A stretch of DNA of 64,000 nucleotides from Otis tarda (lineage: Eukaryota; Chordata; Aves; Otidiformes; Otididae): positions 18,352,501 to 18,416,500 of the forward strand of contig CM048553.1 in NCBI GenBank assembly GCA_026413225.1, read 5' to 3'. The position numbers and the translations under genes were made by a program. Numbering within the stretch: the stretch's first letter is position 1; every line of letters begins with the position of its first letter. The notes below the pieces were generated by a model that saw nothing but the letters and a program-made list of their open reading frames with translations, did no database searches and was not told where the DNA came from. Of this stretch, positions 61,413 to 64,000 are shown piece after piece.

Positions 61413-64000
61413 AAACTGATGTCACAATGTGTGGTGAGCTAACAGATTACCTCATTTTTACATATCCAGCACATGAGAGTGATATGGCAGCCTAAAATAA
61501 AAGATTTTCAACTGCTTTGCACAATTTATTTTTGCTTCTTATCGTGTCAAAACGGCACTTTGCTCAGCCTGACAAAGTTAGGACAACTTTATGTGGTTGT
61601 TTGTATGGTGTCCTACCTCTGCCCTGTCAATTCTGACAAGTTTTTCAAGTTTCCTTTAATATTTTGTGTTCTAAAATCTCAGTTACTGGAAATAAAGGGT
61701 ATCCTCAGCATTTTAGTTTCTGCTTTATTTCAAAAATCTTAGCCAAAAATAATTTCAAAAATCCTCAACTGCAATATTTGAAACTTGTTCTCTTAATTTA
61801 GAGGAGCCTTGCAATTTTATCACCAGTTTCACCTGCTCAGGAATCCAAACCACACCTATGATCTGACAGAGCTCTGCCATGTTTGCTGTGGTTTATCTTC
61901 AGCCAAAGAGTAAACAGGTAAGTGGTATCAGAATTCTGTGAGGGCAGCCAGCCAGGGCAGCGCTTACACACTGGGATGGTATAATACCGGAAGGAAACAC
62001 AAATGCATCATAAATCCGTATTTCAGAGCTGCAAGACACCCGTGCTCACAGCTGGCGTGTTTGAGCTAGTACTGAATACCCACGAGGATAAGCAAATTGG
62101 TGATTACAGCATCTGATTCACACTGTCACCATGTCACATGTCCTAGAACATTTAGTCACCTGCTTTACGCTCATACAGAGATACACCATTTTTAGGAGCA
62201 AACATTTAAGGAGGGTTTTTTAATTATTATTTTATACAAGGCACACACAGCAGACTGTATTTGTGTTTTAAGCATTGCAGGAAAGGGCATGGGCTGTGAA
62301 AAGGAAAAGCTAACAAGGCTAGCTCCCTCTTCCTGGTAGCAAAGAAAATATTTAAGATGTGAGATGGAATTTAATATCTCTGAGGGCTACTTTGAAAGTG
62401 AAGATTTGACAGCTATCACAATCCCCCTTTGAAGCCAAAGTTCATCAGCCTGAGGACTCCCTCTCTGTCCCATTAGCCCTGTGCAGCCCTCCAGAATCCA
62501 GCCTCTTTGTTTGTTTAGTATTTGGTGCCAGAGGAGATTTCCAGTACATTTTGCAGCTGGGATCACTTACACTTGCTTGGCAACACTGTTCTGGCCACGC
62601 TGGCATCTCCTCGGGCTGGCGGCCTGCCTTGGTTTCCTCTTTTGCTGCAGCCCTTCAATGAGGAGACAAATCGCAGTGCTGCCATGTGAGTGCAGGAGCA
62701 TTGCCAAGGTCAGCCGAGGAGAAGGGCTCATCCCGTTGTCTTCTGGTGATCATGCACCATCTGGTAGTAGGTTAGTATGCACTGTGCATCACTAATGTGC
62801 TGCACTATCATGATATCCCAGCAACAGGTGAAGCACTCATGATCTGGCTTATTTTATGCAATGGAGAAAGTCCTTTAGATGTCCTCAATGCAGAAAGAAA
62901 CAGCTTGTATTTATTCTTAGTTCGAGGGACAATAAAGCAGCCTTAGAGCTCTACGAAGAGCTTCCCCATCCTTTAGCATGGTCTTAGGTTAAGTTGGTCC
63001 AGTTATCCTCTCCTAGATTCACCTGCAGCCCTATAGTTAAGCTGGAAGTCAGTGGCTTGGAAGTCAGCCCTATAGTTAAGCTGGAAGTCAGTTGGTTTTG
63101 GCTACATGGGCCTCTGGGGATGTGGGATTCAGCATGAGGTTAACGCAGATGCAAACCCAGATACCTACATACACATATATGTGTGAGCTAAGTTTGTAAG
63201 CTCCATTATAGTGGATGGAGTCAGTAATGTTGAAGTGTAGGATGTGTCTGAGGCTGTCATAGAGTTGGTTTCTCTGGTGGAGTGGGCTGCACTGCTCTCT
63301 GGCTCCATGGGCCGTACTGCCCACAACCATGTTGACTATTTGGGACTACGGTTGTGGGACTGGGTCAGGTAGCTATGGTCCCACTCAGCTCGATGCAGCT
63401 GAAGTCAGTGGAGCCCACAGCTCACTGGCATCCACATTTAGATGTCTCAGACCTAAGCTGAATCCCATCCTGGATGATGTCTATGGTTCTCTCCTGGAAA
63501 CCTTGCAGGGCCTGGTTATCACAAACAAGGAACTATTGTGCCTTTACCTGGGGCTGTGGGGACTAAAACACCCCTGAGCATCCCTGCTAACTCCTCAGGT
63601 CACACTGCAGTTGTGAACAGTGAGGACTTCTGTCACTGCATTAGTTGAACGTAGGCTTTGTACTTGCAAGAGGTTGCATCTGAGCCCCAAGTGCAGTTGT
63701 CTTTGTACTGTGCACGTATATGTGACAAGCTTGGTAGCTTTCGCATTTAGCAAACAAAATCTTTTGCTGAAGAGAAACAGTTAAATGGAATTATTTAAAC
63801 ACTAAGCATAGAAAATGGCGCTTAAGCAAAAAATACATTAATTTCAGTCTTTTAATGAAGTTTGCTACCTAGAGCAGTGCTTTCCCAGGAAGTCAACCCC
63901 TGCCTCATGGCTTTTGTAGAATATTATATTTTGTTAGGAGCCCTCAAAAGCTGGGTAATTAACATTATTTTCTCTTCTGTTTCCCTGATGTTTGTTTAGC
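61413..64000. other. noncoding stretch
   Basis: I recognise no gene. A 104-codon frame at 62,481-62,795 has no motif. A tandem duplication at 63.03 kb is listed separately. Confidence 0.6.
63026..63092. repeat. 39-bp tandem duplication
   Basis: CAGCCCTATAGTTAAGCTGG followed by AAGTCAGT is present at 63,026-63,053 and again, identical over 28 bp, at 63,065-63,092 (period 39). The spacer (GGCTTGGAAGT) repeats the GGAAGT core. A recent slippage duplication is likely. Confidence 0.9.

Noticed and set aside
1-64000. CRISPR array, operon or bacterial/phage system
   Set aside because: No regularly spaced direct repeats, no runs of tightly packed genes, and the repeat content is vertebrate. Prokaryotic systems are excluded.

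Overview
The window reads as noncoding DNA from a bird genome. Base composition is vertebrate-like, CpG is depleted outside a few patches, and stop codons are dense in all six frames. Three degraded CR1-type LINE fragments and one solo LTR with the layout of avian ERVL-type LTRs (TG...CA ends, 5-bp target duplication, TATA-like box, AATAAA) point to Aves rather than a mammal. I recognise no protein-coding gene, tRNA, rRNA or snRNA. The longest open frame (161 codons, 60,927-61,412) and the other frames over 100 codons show no domain I can name and look like chance openings in GC-richer DNA. The window is either intergenic or lies inside a very large intron.

Layout. 1-8.4 kb: AT-rich and featureless apart from homopurine/homopyrimidine tracts. 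8.45-8.61 kb: a CR1 3' tail (+), followed at 8.78-9.29 kb by a CpG-enriched patch. 14.036-14.906 kb: a solo ERVL-type LTR (+) flanked by GTAAA on both sides. 21.94-22.01 kb: a TG/TA microsatellite. 23.0-23.8 kb: a stretch whose minus strand reads as partly open, interrupted frames of unknown origin. 26.12-27.0 kb: a degraded CR1 reverse-transcriptase region (-). 30.35-30.67 kb: a TAAT-rich segment with an exact TGATTGACAG (PBX-MEIS type) decamer, followed by a 53-nt pyrimidine tract ending in CAG and, 18 nt later, GTAAGT. 35.25-35.5 kb: a CpG-rich segment resembling the R-U5 end of an LTR on the minus strand. 38.78-39.83 kb: a second CR1 reverse-transcriptase remnant (+), with the YLD..K.FDKV block still readable.

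From about 48 kb to 63 kb the DNA is noticeably richer in G+C and in scattered CpG patches. That half holds a strong candidate 3' splice site followed by a hairpin and a 20-bp tandem repeat (51.55-51.73 kb), a long imperfect hairpin (60.63-60.76 kb), and a 39-bp tandem duplication (63.03-63.09 kb).

No set of genes works together here and I found no convincing undescribed system. The most testable leads are the 60.6-kb hairpin, the 30.4-30.7-kb regulatory/microexon candidate, the CpG-rich minus-strand LTR-like segment, and the unidentified protein-like stretch at 23 kb.
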